Assembly (NCBI GenBank): GCA_963696325.1
Contig: CAVOJV010000047.1
Span: 57,828 to 121,827 of the forward strand
From: CAVOJV01 sp963696325
GTDB lineage: Bacteria > Pseudomonadota > Gammaproteobacteria > Competibacterales > Competibacteraceae
Reading direction: 5' to 3'
DNA: 64,000 nt
Part shown: positions 1-9,439 of the stretch, in pieces
Numbering within the stretch: the stretch's first letter is position 1
Layout of the letters: each line of letters starts with the position of its first letter
The notes under the pieces: generated by a model
What the model was told of the DNA's origin: nothing
The model's database searches: none
What the model saw: only the letters and a program-made list of their open reading frames with translations
Translations under genes and position numbers: made by a program

Positions 1-1782
1 CCAGCGCAATTCATCCGCGATTTTCCGGGGCAGCGCGGAGCGTTCGGTCGCCGCTTCCATCCGCGCCGCCAGCGCGCCCACGTCCCGGTCCATGATGTCG
101 GCTTTGCCGGCGCGGCCTTGCAGCCAATTCCATATACTGGTTGCCAGCGCCATCGTGTGCGTGGAGACGACGTAGCGCCGCACGTCCTGATCGAGCAGGT
201 CTTCGATTTCGTGGACGAACAGCGTCGGCCACAACCGCTTGAGCGTACACGGGGCGCAAAGGTGTTCGCCCTTGCGCGCCCAGGAAGGTTTGCGTTCGGC
301 GACCCGATTCCAAAGCGTATCGCCGCGCTGATTGGGATGAAAGGCGAGTTGCGCTGGGTCGGTCGTCAGCCATTCCCGCTCGCCGCAAAGCGAACAGCGG
401 TAGCCGACTTGCGGTAGTTGCGTAAATGGCCGGACCGCCTTGGCCGCCGCCTGCATCCGGTCCAGCAAATCGTAAAGGGCGGGATAAAGTACGCCGGCGT
501 TCGGATGGTAAAAGCGCGCGCCGTCCACCTTGATTTCCCGGCTCAGCAGTTTCCATGCGTCCCCGCCCAGAAAACCCTTGTCCACACCGGTTCGAAACGG
601 CGCTTGCGCCGCTTCCAGTTCCGTGGTGTCCACGCCCTGCCCGGTTTCCCGCGCCAGCGGCGCGAACGGAACCAGCGCCCAATGTACTTCCGGGAAATTT
701 TCCAGTTGGGCGGTAATTTGCGCGCGGGCATATAGGTCGGGGGCGTCGGTCACACCGGCGGTTTTCAACAACTCCTTCAAGGCGGCTTCAGCTTGTTCAT
801 TCACCCACGCCCGCACGGTATCGGTAACTTGCCGCGCCAGTTCCGCGCCCAGTGCCGCCGGGACGATGGCGACGAATTTGTTGGGCAATGCGGCGGCGAA
901 CAGCGGATTAGCGTCGGTTTGCCGGTTCAGCCAGTCCGCGCCGTCAAAGTAATGCTCCGGTAGCCCCATTTCCTTGAGCAGCCACAAATCCACCTGCGGC
1001 ACGCCACGCAACTGCGGGAAAAGCACTGCGTCCGGCCCCAGTTCGCCGCAAATCACCTTCAAAGCTTGCCATGCCAGCCGGGACAGCAGATGAGAACCGG
1101 CCCATAGGTCGGAGGTGGTGCGCGCCTGAGCGATGAAACCCTGCACTGGCCCGAAACTCATCGCCAGCAGCGCTGGATTGTGTTCCGGGTCGAGCGCAAA
1201 GGCGCTGGCGAAGGCGGAGGTCAGATCTAGATGGTTCCAGATCGTGTGATCGGGTACACGGGTGTCAGCGGGCAACAATTGCCAGAGTGCACCCAAGTTG
1301 GCGATGCCGAGCTGGCCGAGTTCCGGCCCGAACCGCCAGAATGCCAGCGCGGTTTACGCCGGGCGCACCGTCCGCGTCTTCCGGGCACGATGAGATTGGC
1401 GAAAGTGATTGGTGCTGAGCGGTTTCAGTTGAGCTGGCGTCCAAGTCCTAGAGGTTGCCGAGATCGTAAGTTCTGACCGGATAGCGGGTGAATTAAGTAC
1501 CGGCTGTTCGTCAAAATCGACTTGAGTCCATTTCGGCGAAGCGCCCATCGTTCATTCGAGGGGCAATTGCGGGCGGTCGGCGGCGGCGGCCCAGCGGTCG
1601 GCTTGCTTGACGAATGTGCTGTTCAATGGCGGCAGGAATACCATCGGACGGAAGAGCTGTTGCCGCAATTCCCGCACGGTGCCGCCTTCATGGCCGGCGG
1701 GGTCGCGCAATAGCACCAGCGCCTTTTCGGCGGGGTCGTGAATCCGGGCAGCGAGTTTGGCTTGCCAAAGAAGGTCGGTCAT
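1..1782 (-). pseudogene. cmr2: Cas10/Cmr2 of a type III-B CRISPR effector, frameshifted near its 5' end and cut by the left edge
   Basis: Large subunit of the type III-B (Cmr) RNA-targeting complex. The start at 1782 follows AAGGA ten bases upstream. The N-terminus carries the HD-type motif RIHDPAEKALVLL. From 1353 down to 1 one frame is open and shows the palm segment (MSFGPVQGFIAQARTTSDLW) and a zinc ribbon CSLCGEREW...CAPC. Between about 1354 and 1660 the recognisable protein hops between all three frames. LFPDGIPAAIEQ, then PKWTQVDFDEQPVL, LIHPLSGQNL, DLGNL, QLKPLSTNHF and EDADGAPGVN lie in successive frames, with stops at 1554-1552 and 1356-1354. At least five one-base changes are implied, so the gene is either decayed or locally misassembled. 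The GGDD-containing C-terminal part lies outside the window. Confidence 0.85.
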
Positions 1783-1794
1783 GTCGTCAAATCC

Positions 1795-2022
1795 TTATGG
1801 TTCGGTTTCAAACAAGCGACGCGGTAAGCCAGATTGCCGAATGATGGACTGCAAGGTGCCAATGCGTACTTCGGTATGATCGGGCACGGGTATGGTGAAC
1901 GTGCCGTCGGGCGTCATTTTCTGCATGACGATATGGCTGCCGCGCCGCCTGACCTCGGTAAAGCCCGCGCCTCGCAAAATGGCGCAGACCGCTTCACCCG
2001 ACAGCACCCGTAATCTGCCCAT
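1795..2022 (-). CDS. hicA: HicA-family mRNA interferase toxin
   Basis: A 75-aa protein of the HicA/YcfA family, small double-stranded-RNA-binding-fold toxins that cleave mRNA when free of HicB. The family pattern is clear: LSGEAVCAILRGAGF, then RRRGSHIVMQK with the catalytic histidine in GSH, then PVPDHTEVRIGTLQSIIRQ. The ATG overlaps the end of hicB by 29 bases and is preceded by GAGGTG, so the two should be translationally coupled. The stop lies 12 bases before the cmr2 start, placing the toxin inside the Cmr gene string. The antitoxin-first order matches many hicBA loci. Confidence 0.9.
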   Translation of the reverse strand: MGRLRVLSGEAVCAILRGAGFTEVRRRGSHIVMQKMTPDGTFTIPVPDHTEVRIGTLQSIIRQSGLPRRLFETEP

Positions 2023-2230
2023 CGGTCACCTCGATTTGCGTGATGTAAATCTCCCCGGAAAACCGCTGCTGTATTTCCTGAGGGGAGGCGCATTCCAGAA
2101 ACAGCTTGACGGCTTCTTGCAGATTGCTCCGCGCCCCCGGAATGTCATCCCCTTGACTGGCAACGTCTAATTCCGGACATAAGGCGACATAGCCCGTTCC
2201 TTCCCGTTCGATGATGGCGGTGAGTTTCAT
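1994..2230 (-). CDS. hicB: HicB-family antitoxin
   Basis: A 78-aa HicB-type protein: MKLTAIIEREGTGYVALCPE is the typical degraded RNase-H-like start, with LDVASQGDDIPGARSNLQEA behind it. It should neutralise HicA by direct binding. It is short and no ribbon-helix-helix or helix-turn-helix extension is visible, so autorepression would need another protein. GGAG lies nine bases before the ATG. It starts 18 bases downstream of cmr1 on the same strand and is followed by the overlapping toxin gene, so it probably shares the cmr transcript. Confidence 0.88.
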   Translation of the reverse strand: MKLTAIIEREGTGYVALCPELDVASQGDDIPGARSNLQEAVKLFLECASPQEIQQRFSGEIYITQIEVTDGQITGAVG

Positions 2231-2248
2231 GGTTCGATTCTCCGGTAT

Positions 2249-3337
2249 TCAATGAGCGAGGCGCTGCATCTTGTCATTCAGTGTTTGATGCACGGTTTGC
2301 CAGACACCGAGTTGCTGTTCGACAATCCAGTTCCGGTCTGCCGTGTTAAGCGCATTCAGTAATTCATTGGGAATACCGCAGGGCAGGTGATAAATGATGC
2401 CTTGATAGCGGTTATCCGCGGTCTTGGCGACTTTGAAGCGGAGTTGATTGGCGAGTCTGAATTGATTGCCCCAAGGGCTGAAGTTGTGATTCGTAACCGG
2501 GTAAGACAGTACATGACGCTGATCAATATGATGATGACGCTCAGGACTGAAGTGGAGTGCTGTTCGGAAAGCGATTTTCACTTTTGCCAATTCCTTCATC
2601 GCATCCCTCCAGTTGCCGAATTCCTGCTGGGTTCTCCATACAAGCACCCCATTGTTATCGCTTCCCAAGGCGTGCGGCCAGTCGAGGCTCAGGCAATCGG
2701 TGAGCGGACGGGCAATCGTTTGGAGCGTGGCGTGGTTTCCGGTCAGATGTTCAATACCTTGGCCGTCCAGCGCCAGCGACCCCCAACCGTTGCGAGAACG
2801 ACCGCCAAGCGTGCCGAACCAGTGGATCAATTGAAGGATGCTTACCAATGCAGTGGTATGGGGAAAAATCACTGTCAAGTTCGCGTGGTCATCGGCTTGG
2901 ATGGCAGCATTAGCTTTCAGCTTAGTATTACCTTGCTGGAAAATTAGCGGGCCATAGCCGAGATATAAGTGAGAACCAACAGGTCGCGGGTGCCCAGCAG
3001 GATTGGTGACTTCCGGATGAGTAATCATCGGATCGGGAGTTGGCCACTGCGTCAGTTGTCCGTTTTTCCAGCTATCCAGCCGTAACTTGATTTGACTCTG
3101 CCGGAACTGATCTTTTAACCAGGCGTTTCCGAACAGTAATCCTTCGTGCTCCCGCATTTGGGCATGGTTATAACCGCAGGTTTTGGCCACCACCACCCGC
3201 CACCACTGCCTTAGCAGCGCCTTGAACGGCGGGGTGCGCCAAGCGCCGTTCTGCTCGGCATCGCCGAGAAAGGCTGGTGTGACGAAACGCACGGTATAGG
3301 TCTGCCTTGCCATGCGGGGTAAAGGTTGTGCAGTCAT
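2249..3337 (-). CDS. cmr1: Type III-B CRISPR RAMP protein Cmr1
   Basis: A 362-aa RAMP-fold protein that caps the 3' end of crRNA in Cmr complexes and helps bind target RNA. The N-terminus reads YTVRFVTPAFLGDAEQNG and WRTPPFKALLRQWWRV, both typical of Cmr1. A glycine-rich loop FGTLGGRSRNGWGSL lies near residue 180. The gene is intact, unlike many neighbours. GGAG is ten bases before the ATG at 3337. It appears to begin the Cmr string (cmr1-hicB-hicA-cmr2, continuing off the left edge). A palindromic GCAAGCTTGC sits about 80 bases upstream. Confidence 0.92.
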   Translation of the reverse strand: MTAQPLPRMARQTYTVRFVTPAFLGDAEQNGAWRTPPFKALLRQWWRVVVAKTCGYNHAQMREHEGLLFGNAWLKDQFRQSQIKLRLDSWKNGQLTQWPTPDPMITHPEVTNPAGHPRPVGSHLYLGYGPLIFQQGNTKLKANAAIQADDHANLTVIFPHTTALVSILQLIHWFGTLGGRSRNGWGSLALDGQGIEHLTGNHATLQTIARPLTDCLSLDWPHALGSDNNGVLVWRTQQEFGNWRDAMKELAKVKIAFRTALHFSPERHHHIDQRHVLSYPVTNHNFSPWGNQFRLANQLRFKVAKTADNRYQGIIYHLPCGIPNELLNALNTADRNWIVEQQLGVWQTVHQTLNDKMQRLAH

Positions 3338-3414
3338 GCTTTTGAGTCTCCTTGTCTGCCCAGGCGGGTAATCTACTGTTCAATATTCATCACTCAATGT
3401 GGTTTGTCCGCTCT

Positions 3415-3427
3415 GGCAAGCTTGCGG
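3415..3427. promoter_or_regulatory. Palindrome-containing 13-mer upstream of cmr1
   Basis: GGCAAGCTTGCGG, containing the perfect palindrome GCAAGCTTGC, lies in the divergent gap between cmr1 (minus) and phd (plus). The same 13 bases recur at 14683 and 15723, each upstream of another minus-strand cas gene. The role is inferred: operator or dispersed-repeat remnant. Confidence 0.35.
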
Positions 3428-3479
3428 CCTTCCACCCACTCTGTGATAGTAAACTAAGTCCATAACCAGGTTTTCAACC

Positions 3480-3725
3480 ATGATCATCCTCAACATCCAC
3501 GAAGCGAAAACTCATCTTTCCCGCTACCTCGAAGCGTTGCAACAGGGTGAGACCATTTTGCTCTGTAAGCGCAACCGCCCGATTGCGGAAATCCGACCAC
3601 TGCCGGTTCTCAGTTCGGAGCCACGCCCCATCGGTTTGGGCAAGGGTGAGTTCACGGTTCCTCCCAGCTTTTTTGAACCGCTGCCGGACGAGGTGGTAGA
3701 TAGGTTCATGGGGCTGGAACCATGA
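3480..3725 (+). CDS. Phd/YefM-family antitoxin
   Basis: An 81-aa antitoxin of the Phd/YefM fold. MIILNIHEAKTHLSRYLEAL is the usual N-terminal DNA-binding half, followed by GETILLCKRNRPIAEIRPL. The C-terminal tail (PPSFFEPLPDEVVDRFMG) should wrap around the toxin. It overlaps the downstream PIN gene by four bases (ATGA). It lies on the plus strand within a minus-strand cas locus, so it has its own promoter in the gap with cmr1. Repression of that promoter by the antitoxin-toxin complex would be the normal arrangement. Confidence 0.88.
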   Translation: MIILNIHEAKTHLSRYLEALQQGETILLCKRNRPIAEIRPLPVLSSEPRPIGLGKGEFTVPPSFFEPLPDEVVDRFMGLEP

Positions 3726-4108
3726 GGCTGTTGCTCGATACCTGTACCTTTCTCTGGATCGTGGGCGACGACCCGGCACTTTCCGTACGTGCCCGCGAGT
3801 TGTTCGCCCAGCCCGACAACGAGGTCTTCCTGAGCGTGGTTTCGGTTTGGGAGATCATTGTCAAGCACCAACTTGGCAGGTTGCCCTTGCCAACCCCGCC
3901 GCGCGCGTTTGTCTCCGGGCATCGGGAACGTCACCGCATCGCCGCTCTGCCCTTGGAGGAGGATGCGGTATTCCAATTGCCCGCGCTGCCGGAAAGACAC
4001 AAAGACCCCTTCGACCGGATGCTGATTTGCCAGGCGATCCACCATGGTCTCACCTTGCTTACCCCCGATCCCGCGATCCACCAGTATCCCGTCGCAGATG
4101 TTTGGTAA
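3722..4108 (+). CDS. PIN-domain toxin (VapC-like ribonuclease)
   Basis: A 128-aa PIN-fold protein, partner of the Phd-type antitoxin just before it. The acidic active-site positions are visible: LLLDTCTFLWI (first Asp), VSVWEIIVKHQLGRL (Glu), and HKDPFDRMLICQA followed by LLTPDPAI (later Asp residues). VapC-like toxins cut tRNA or rRNA; the target here cannot be read. The antitoxin-toxin pair is complete and overlapping, so it looks functional in contrast to the damaged genes around it. Confidence 0.88.
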   Translation: MRLLLDTCTFLWIVGDDPALSVRARELFAQPDNEVFLSVVSVWEIIVKHQLGRLPLPTPPRAFVSGHRERHRIAALPLEEDAVFQLPALPERHKDPFDRMLICQAIHHGLTLLTPDPAIHQYPVADVW

Positions 4109-5336
4109 TCCCGTTCCCCTAGAGCAATCGCGCGATGGAGAGGCGCTTGTAGGCAAAGTCGTTCAGATTGGATTTGTCGGCAACTGTAGCGGCGCGCCAC
4201 GCAGTTTTAGCTCCGCGGCCTCATCCAACAGCATGGGAATCATCTGCTTCTCGATCCAGTCGGCAAAGACCGTCCATTCCGCTTTGTTCACTGGAGTAAA
4301 GCCGTGGGCGAGAATCGAATGGTTGCGAACTTTAATCCGGTCGCGCATGCGCTCCCGGTGCTCCTTGGCGAACTGGCTCGCTGGACCGGTGGTTAGCCTT
4401 TCCACCAATTCCCAGGCGGCGAACAGCGGAGCTTGGAGCTTGCCCTCGCGGTTCGCGGCGAGGTTCATTCCCTCCGGCAGGCGGTCGGCCGGGACATCAG
4501 AGGTGTCGATGCCGCAATGTTTGCGCAACAGCCATTGCGCGCTCCATTCCAGGAGACGGTAAACCCGCGCTACCGCATCATCATAGCGGCCTTGCGCGGC
4601 CCGCCGCTGGGCGTTTCGCCACAGGTCGAACAGCCGCGCCGGCTCCTGGGCGGGCGATTTGGTGACAAGCATTTTGATGGAATTGAAATAGGGCGCAAGC
4701 GCCTGCCCGATTTTGGGCCGATAGGCTTCCAGCGAGTCCAAGGCACTGGCATGATCAAAGCGGTCCCAGGCGTCGAAAGCCTTGCTGAGATCACGCAGGG
4801 TGCGCAGTTTGGCGGCTAGTTCAGTATCCCGCGGTGATGGGAGGCTTGCCAGGCCTTGCGCGGCTTCCCCGTAGGAAAACCGCCGCCAAGCGGCGATGTA
4901 GGGAGCCATCGCCCGTTCCAACCGGATACGCTCGACATTGGCCGGGATCGCCGACTCCATGCCGGACCGCACTTTCACCAGGTCCGTTCTCGAGCCGGTA
5001 ACAAGCTGCAATTCGACGGCATCGCTTTCCAAGGCGGCGGTAACCAGCGCCGCCGTCATGGTCTTGGTGCCGCCGGTGTAATCGGCCAGGAAGCGGCCGT
5101 TGGGAAAACGTTTGGAAAGAATGAGCAGCGCGGCGGAAATTTTCTCGAATGCCTGTCCGAGATCATCGGCCAGCACCTCGACCAGTTCGAATTGGTCCTC
5201 GCGCAGGCCAGCCTGGGTAGGGATATTGGGAAGGGTGAGTTTGTCGTCTTTAGGGGATTTCTTGATGATATTCCCCTTACCCAGAATCTGGGTGTCTGAA
5301 CCGGGCTTTCCTGTGGCCGGGTCTTTTCCGGAACAG

Positions 5337-5344
5337 ATAAAACA
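5337..5344. repeat. IS target-site duplication, left copy
   Basis: ATAAAACA abuts the left end of the element at 5345. The identical octamer follows the right end at 7064-7071. Eight bases is the size made by IS66-family transposition. Confidence 0.9.
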
Positions 5345-7063
5345 GTAACTTCTCAATAACTCACGGCACGGCAGACTCCGCCAAAGCCCGTTCACGGACA
5401 ATCTCCGGCAAGGGCGGCATCGCCCGCGTTGTCCAATCGGTCGGTCAGGTAGTCCCAGAACGAGATCCCGAGTTTCGGCAGGTCTTTTTCAGGCTGGCAA
5501 AGCTATCGCGACAGCGTCGCCCCAGGTCGCTGCGCGTTCCGCCGCTGATCTTGCGCCATTTGACATACCCGCGGATGTCGTTCTCGCTGCCATTGGTGTG
5601 CAGAGGGATGTCCGGGCGCTGGAGCACCAGGAGCAACGCGGATTTGTGGGCATGCAGGCGCTTGAGGGTCTGGTTGAGCGTCGCAAAGGCGGTCCGCTGA
5701 GTGACAAGGCGTCGAAGCGCACCTCCAGACCCGTAACCGCCTCTGGATTCGGCTGGCGTTGGTAGGCCTTGAGGTCGCATAGATATCGAGATCTCGCCGC
5801 GCACGCGTGCCAGATCCTGACGATGCTGATCATTGAGCGGGATGAGCTTGTGAACAAGGCGTTCGGCGTGAACCCAGCACAAGGCATGGCGCAGAATCGA
5901 GAACTGTCCGGCACCATCGCTGACGATGGCCAAGTCTGTGGAAAGTCCTTGCTCCAGCAAGCCGCCGAGCAAGCCGCCTTCGGTGGCGATGCGGCGATGG
6001 CGCTCGGTGGCGATGCCGAGGGTTATCGAGGTGTTTCTCCCAGGCCTCTGCCGTCGCGAGTTCCTGCGTCGGATGGCGCTCCAGGCGCTGCAACGGCGCC
6101 TTGGGCAGCCCCTGCTCGCGCGCAGATCGAGCGCCTCCATAGTGATGCAATAGCGGCGTTCCCCAGCTTGCAGGAGCTGGAGGAAATCGATCCGGCTCTT
6201 ACTCTCGGTGCTGCAAAACCAGGCGAAGATGTCGTTCCCAATCTGGGCGACGTAGCCGTTCTCGCCTGATGCCGCGCCCCCAATCATCGACCGTGATGAA
6301 GGAGCTGACCGCCAAAGCCAACCTGCAGCAGCCCATCCTTCTCCGCAAAGAACGGTTCGTTGTGGTCGCTGAGGAGGGCATCGATCTGCCCCACGGAGAG
6401 GTCGATGCCCATTCGAGCAGTTGCTCGCGCAATAACGGCTGGGTGACGTGGCAATGATGGTGCTGGTAGAGCAGATAGGCCCGCAAGCCCGGACCGAAGT
6501 GCCCGCCATGAAGCGTCGGCGGCAGTTCCCCGCACAACCATTCCCCCTCTAGGGTCTGCCAGACCTCCAGACGATAGCGGATGTTGTGGGGCTGGATCTT
6601 CAAGTCCTGAACGATGAAGTCACGATATCCCTTGAAGCGCGAGTCCGGCGGCAGCGGTTGGCTCGGCGGGATCAGGCAATCCTCGTGGATGCTCAACTGC
6701 GCCGTCTTATGCCGCTTGGCCGAACCCGCTCGCTTGCCGCTGGCTCTCGGCCGAGAGACCCATCTTGCCTCCGGATCGCGCTGACCTTCCATCCCGCTGG
6801 GCTTGAACGTCGGCTTCGCCTTCTCGCCCTTGAGCACCGCAATCTCATCGCGCAACTGTTGGATGGTTTCCGCCTGCCGGTGTCTTCTCAGCCAACCGTT
6901 CGATCAGCGCCACCAATTGCTCGACCACCGGGGTGCGTTCCGCGTCGGGGATGTCGGGTAGTTGGATCGGGGTGGGCATGTCGAGGAACGATTCTGAGGT
7001 GAGGATTGGTACACTTTAACAGGTATCGTCGGTGATGGCTGCCATGACTTATTGAGAAGTTAC
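5345..7063 (-). mobile_element. IS66-family insertion sequence, 1719 bp, transposase-only type
   Basis: Both ends read inward as GTAACTTCTCAATAA, and the match continues imperfectly (TCA-x-GG-CA) for roughly 22 to 25 bases. IS66-family ends begin with GTAA. The element is flanked by direct ATAAAACA copies. It holds only a tnpC-like transposase gene and no tnpA/tnpB, like the ISBst12 subgroup of IS66. It lies inside a CARF gene of the CRISPR locus. The transposase is frameshifted, so this copy is probably immobile unless helped in trans. Confidence 0.9.
5392..6979 (-). pseudogene. IS66-family transposase (TnpC/ISBst12 type), multiply frameshifted
   Basis: The start at 6979 gives MPTPIQLPDIPDAERTPVVE and a coiled-coil-like stretch; the end is near 5392 after FWDYLTDRLDNAGDAALAG. 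Recognisable blocks lie in different frames: DEIAVLKGEKAKPTFKPSGM, RLEVWQTLEGEWLCGELPP, GIDLSVGQIDALLSDHN, GENGYVAQIGNDIFAWF, LAIVSDGAGQFSIL with HALCWVHAER, and ICQM-type C-terminal pieces. IS66 transposases use a DDE triad; the VSDGAGQF block carries one Asp. At least five indels separate the blocks, so no full-length protein can be made from this reading. Confidence 0.85.
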
Positions 7064-7071
7064 ATAAAACA
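7064..7071. repeat. IS target-site duplication, right copy
   Basis: Second ATAAAACA copy, directly after the right inverted end of the IS66-type element and identical to 5337-5344. Confidence 0.9.
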
Positions 7072-7281
7072 GACGAAACTCGGTGAAGTTTCGCGGATGG
7101 CGGTGAGGATCGGCTCGTGTGAACCGCCGACGGTACAGAGCAGGATTACCAAGGCAGTGTCGGTCATGGGTTTTCTCCCCGATAGCGGGTCAGTGATCGT
7201 TTTGCCACCGGACACTATTCATCTCATGCCGTGTTTGGCGGTGGTGGTTTGGGCCGGCAAACTTGCCGAAAGCGCCGCTGC

Positions 7282-8448
7282 TAGAAACGGGCTTCTTCGC
7301 TCAACAACAACCAACCGAACGGCAGCGCCACACTCGCGCCTTCGGCGGTGGCGCGGCAGCGGCATAGCGTCCGGCTGGAACCTTCCTCACCAGGTTTGAA
7401 CGGTTGTTTCTTGGGCATTCCAGCCCTGGCGCAGGCCATCCACCGACAGCGACTCAAAGTGGCTGAACCGCCCGACCCTAAGCAGGAGGCCGCGTTCCTG
7501 AATGCTTTTCGCGATCAGCACCTTGTCGGGATTGATCTTGATCAGGCCTTGCGCGCCGAAAATACGCTCCGGCGGTTGGGCATCGGCGAAGAAGCGGCGC
7601 TGTTCCGCCAGAATGCGCCCGGCGTAAAAGCTGATGCAGGCCCGCCGGATCGTCTCGAAATCCAGCCGCCGGCCCACCTTGACCCGCGCATCGCCAGCGG
7701 CCAGTTCGTCCAGTTCCAACTCCACCGCGAACCCGCCGTCCTCGATGCCGTCGCCTCGACTCAATAGCCGCTCGAAGTGCATCTGAATCCCCTGGGTGTC
7801 TTCCGTCCCGTCCCGCTTGACCGGCCAGACCTTGTCCACCCGAGTACGGTTGGCCGGCAGTTCGGCATCGGCTACCTTGACCAGCCGGAACGGGTCTTCC
7901 TGCAAGTGGCGGAACTCGAAATTGAGCGTCTCGGTTTCCAAAATCTTCCAGGCATTTCGACGGTCGCGCGGATTCTCCAACAACGGCGAAACCGTCTGTT
8001 TAAGGCTGGGCAGATGCTTCTGCGTGTAGTGGTTGACCACCGCCGTGCGGATCGCGCCCTTGAGGGCCGAACCGGGCAGATAGGGTTGGCCGGTCAGCGG
8101 ATTGCGCACGAAACCCTGCACGGCGCGCTGGCGCACCACCGGATCGAGCGGGTTGCCCACGGCTTTGAGCAAGTCGGCTTTCGATTCCGCCCCGATTTGA
8201 ATCCGGCAGCGATGGTGCCGGGGTTGCACGCTCTTGCGCAGGATTTCCTGAGCGGCCTGGAAGTCGTTGCGATCCAGCCGTTCCTCCAGTTGCCGCCGGG
8301 TTTCCGGCTGCATATCGCGCAATGTCGCCGCCCGATTGAACTGAATCAGGTGATCGCCCTCGATCAGATAGTCCTCGGGGCCAAGGGAGTTGCCATCGCC
8401 GACGTGAATCGGGGTCAGCGGCGTGGCGCGGAAACGGTACACGGTCAT
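7282..8448 (-). pseudogene. csm5: Type III-A RAMP protein Csm5, one frameshift near the C-terminus
   Basis: Csm5 caps the 3' end of crRNA in the Csm complex and assists crRNA maturation. The start at 8448 (GAGGA upstream, 11 bases after csm4) gives MTVYRFRATPLTPIHVGDG, the usual Csm5 opening. The RAMP loop PYLPGSALKGAIRTAVVNHY follows near residue 110. The frame from 8448 ends at 7387 after GWNAQETTVQTW. A better C-terminus (KQPFKPGEEGSSRTLCRC ... PFGWLLLSEEARF) lies one base out of phase and stops at 7282. A single indel near 7405-7418 explains this; corrected length is about 388 aa. Confidence 0.88.
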
Positions 8449-8459
8449 CGCGGCATTCC

Positions 8460-9437
8460 TCAAACGGCGGTGAACGGCAGGCAAAGATGCCAGGCGTTCT
8501 GGCGGATTTCGGGATGATGGGGATGCACGCCAGCCAGCAGCGCCCCGAACGGCCCGGCATCGGCGGGGCTGAAGGTCGCGCCCGGCCGGGTGAGCAGCAG
8601 CGGATATTTGAACGGCGAGCGTTCCCCGCCGGCGTACAGCCCGCCCAGCTTGCCGTAATGGGTGTGCAGCTTGTAGAACGGCGCGGCCATGTTCGGCGTC
8701 AGTACGCCATGCGACAGGCTCAACAGCCGGTTGCCATCGTGGGCGAACAGGCGCGCGTCCGCGGGTTCCACGGTCGCGGTCAATCGGCCCCGCCCCAGGT
8801 TGGCGTCGCGGCCAAAGCCAAATTCGCCGACCGTATCGAACAGCGCCTGCAATCCTGCGCTGGTAATTTCGCCCGCCGCGTACACGTCCAGTTCCGCCGC
8901 TGCGTCCCGCCGCCATTCCTCGTCCATGAAGTACAACCCGCCCGTTTCCGGCGTTGTTCCGGTTAGCCGGTCGATGGTGTTATGCGCTTGGCGCACGGTC
9001 AGGGACAGCGGACGGGACCGTCGGCGCGGTTGGGTGGGTTCGGCCCGCTCCTGTTCCGCCGCCCGTTGTCGCAGTCGCGCCAGCAAACTGGCTTCGCTCA
9101 GGCCAACGCGCAGTTCCAGAAAATCCGCCACCGGGATAAAAGCCGCCTTGCGCAGTTTCTTGTCCTGTTGCAACCGTTGCAGAAAATCCCGGCGCGATTC
9201 GCCCGCCGCTGGTTCCGGGCGGTCGCCGGGTTGCAGCAGCGGACGCGGCAGATGGTCGCGTGGCAGGGCATCGGAGAGCAGCAGCGGCGATTCCGGCAGC
9301 GCCGCCAGCCACGCCGTCAGCGCCGCGTCGCCTTCGCGCAGCCGTTTGGCCCAGCACAGATGGCCGAACAGCGTGCCGGAATGCAGCGGCGTGGCCAGCG
9401 GCCCGCGCAGGCGCAGGCGAATCCGATAGGCGGGCAT
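8460..9437 (-). CDS. csm4: Type III-A RAMP protein Csm4 (Cas5 group)
   Basis: A 325-aa subunit that binds the 5' handle of crRNA and touches Cas10. The start MPAYRIRLRLRGPLATPLHS is preceded by GGGAG; GTLFGHLCWAKRL is the conserved first RAMP helix. Later blocks are RQAHNTIDRLTG, GGLYFMDEEW and the glycine-rich FGFGRDANLGRGRLT. The gene is intact. Reading upstream from its ATG, the same frame stays open into the end of csm3, so the assembled sequence has no stop between the two. csm5 starts 11 bases downstream. Confidence 0.9.
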   Translation of the reverse strand: MPAYRIRLRLRGPLATPLHSGTLFGHLCWAKRLREGDAALTAWLAALPESPLLLSDALPRDHLPRPLLQPGDRPEPAAGESRRDFLQRLQQDKKLRKAAFIPVADFLELRVGLSEASLLARLRQRAAEQERAEPTQPRRRSRPLSLTVRQAHNTIDRLTGTTPETGGLYFMDEEWRRDAAAELDVYAAGEITSAGLQALFDTVGEFGFGRDANLGRGRLTATVEPADARLFAHDGNRLLSLSHGVLTPNMAAPFYKLHTHYGKLGGLYAGGERSPFKYPLLLTRPGATFSPADAGPFGALLAGVHPHHPEIRQNAWHLCLPFTAV

Positions 9438-9439
9438 GG

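Larger units (their letters stand above)
4163..7167 (-). pseudogene. CRISPR-associated CARF protein (TIGR02710-like, with HEPN-like motif), interrupted by an IS66-type element
   Basis: The gene starts at 7167 (GGGGAG seven bases upstream) with MTDTALVILLCTVGGSHEP and reaches SFVCF before the insertion at 7063. It resumes after 5337 with ICSGKDPATGKPGSD. Removing the element and one copy of the 8-bp duplication joins SFVCF to ICSGKDP exactly in frame, giving about 425 aa. The CARF fold shows its signature DYTGGTKTM. Near the C-terminus RDRIKVRNHSILAHG has the R-x6-H pattern of HEPN ribonucleases. Such proteins are known or expected to sense cyclic oligoadenylate made by Cas10. As it stands the product would stop at the insertion. 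Confidence 0.85.

Noticed and set aside
118..952. Plus-strand open frames opposite cmr2
   Set aside because: They are GC-rich shadows; the minus frame has a recognisable zinc ribbon and palm domain.
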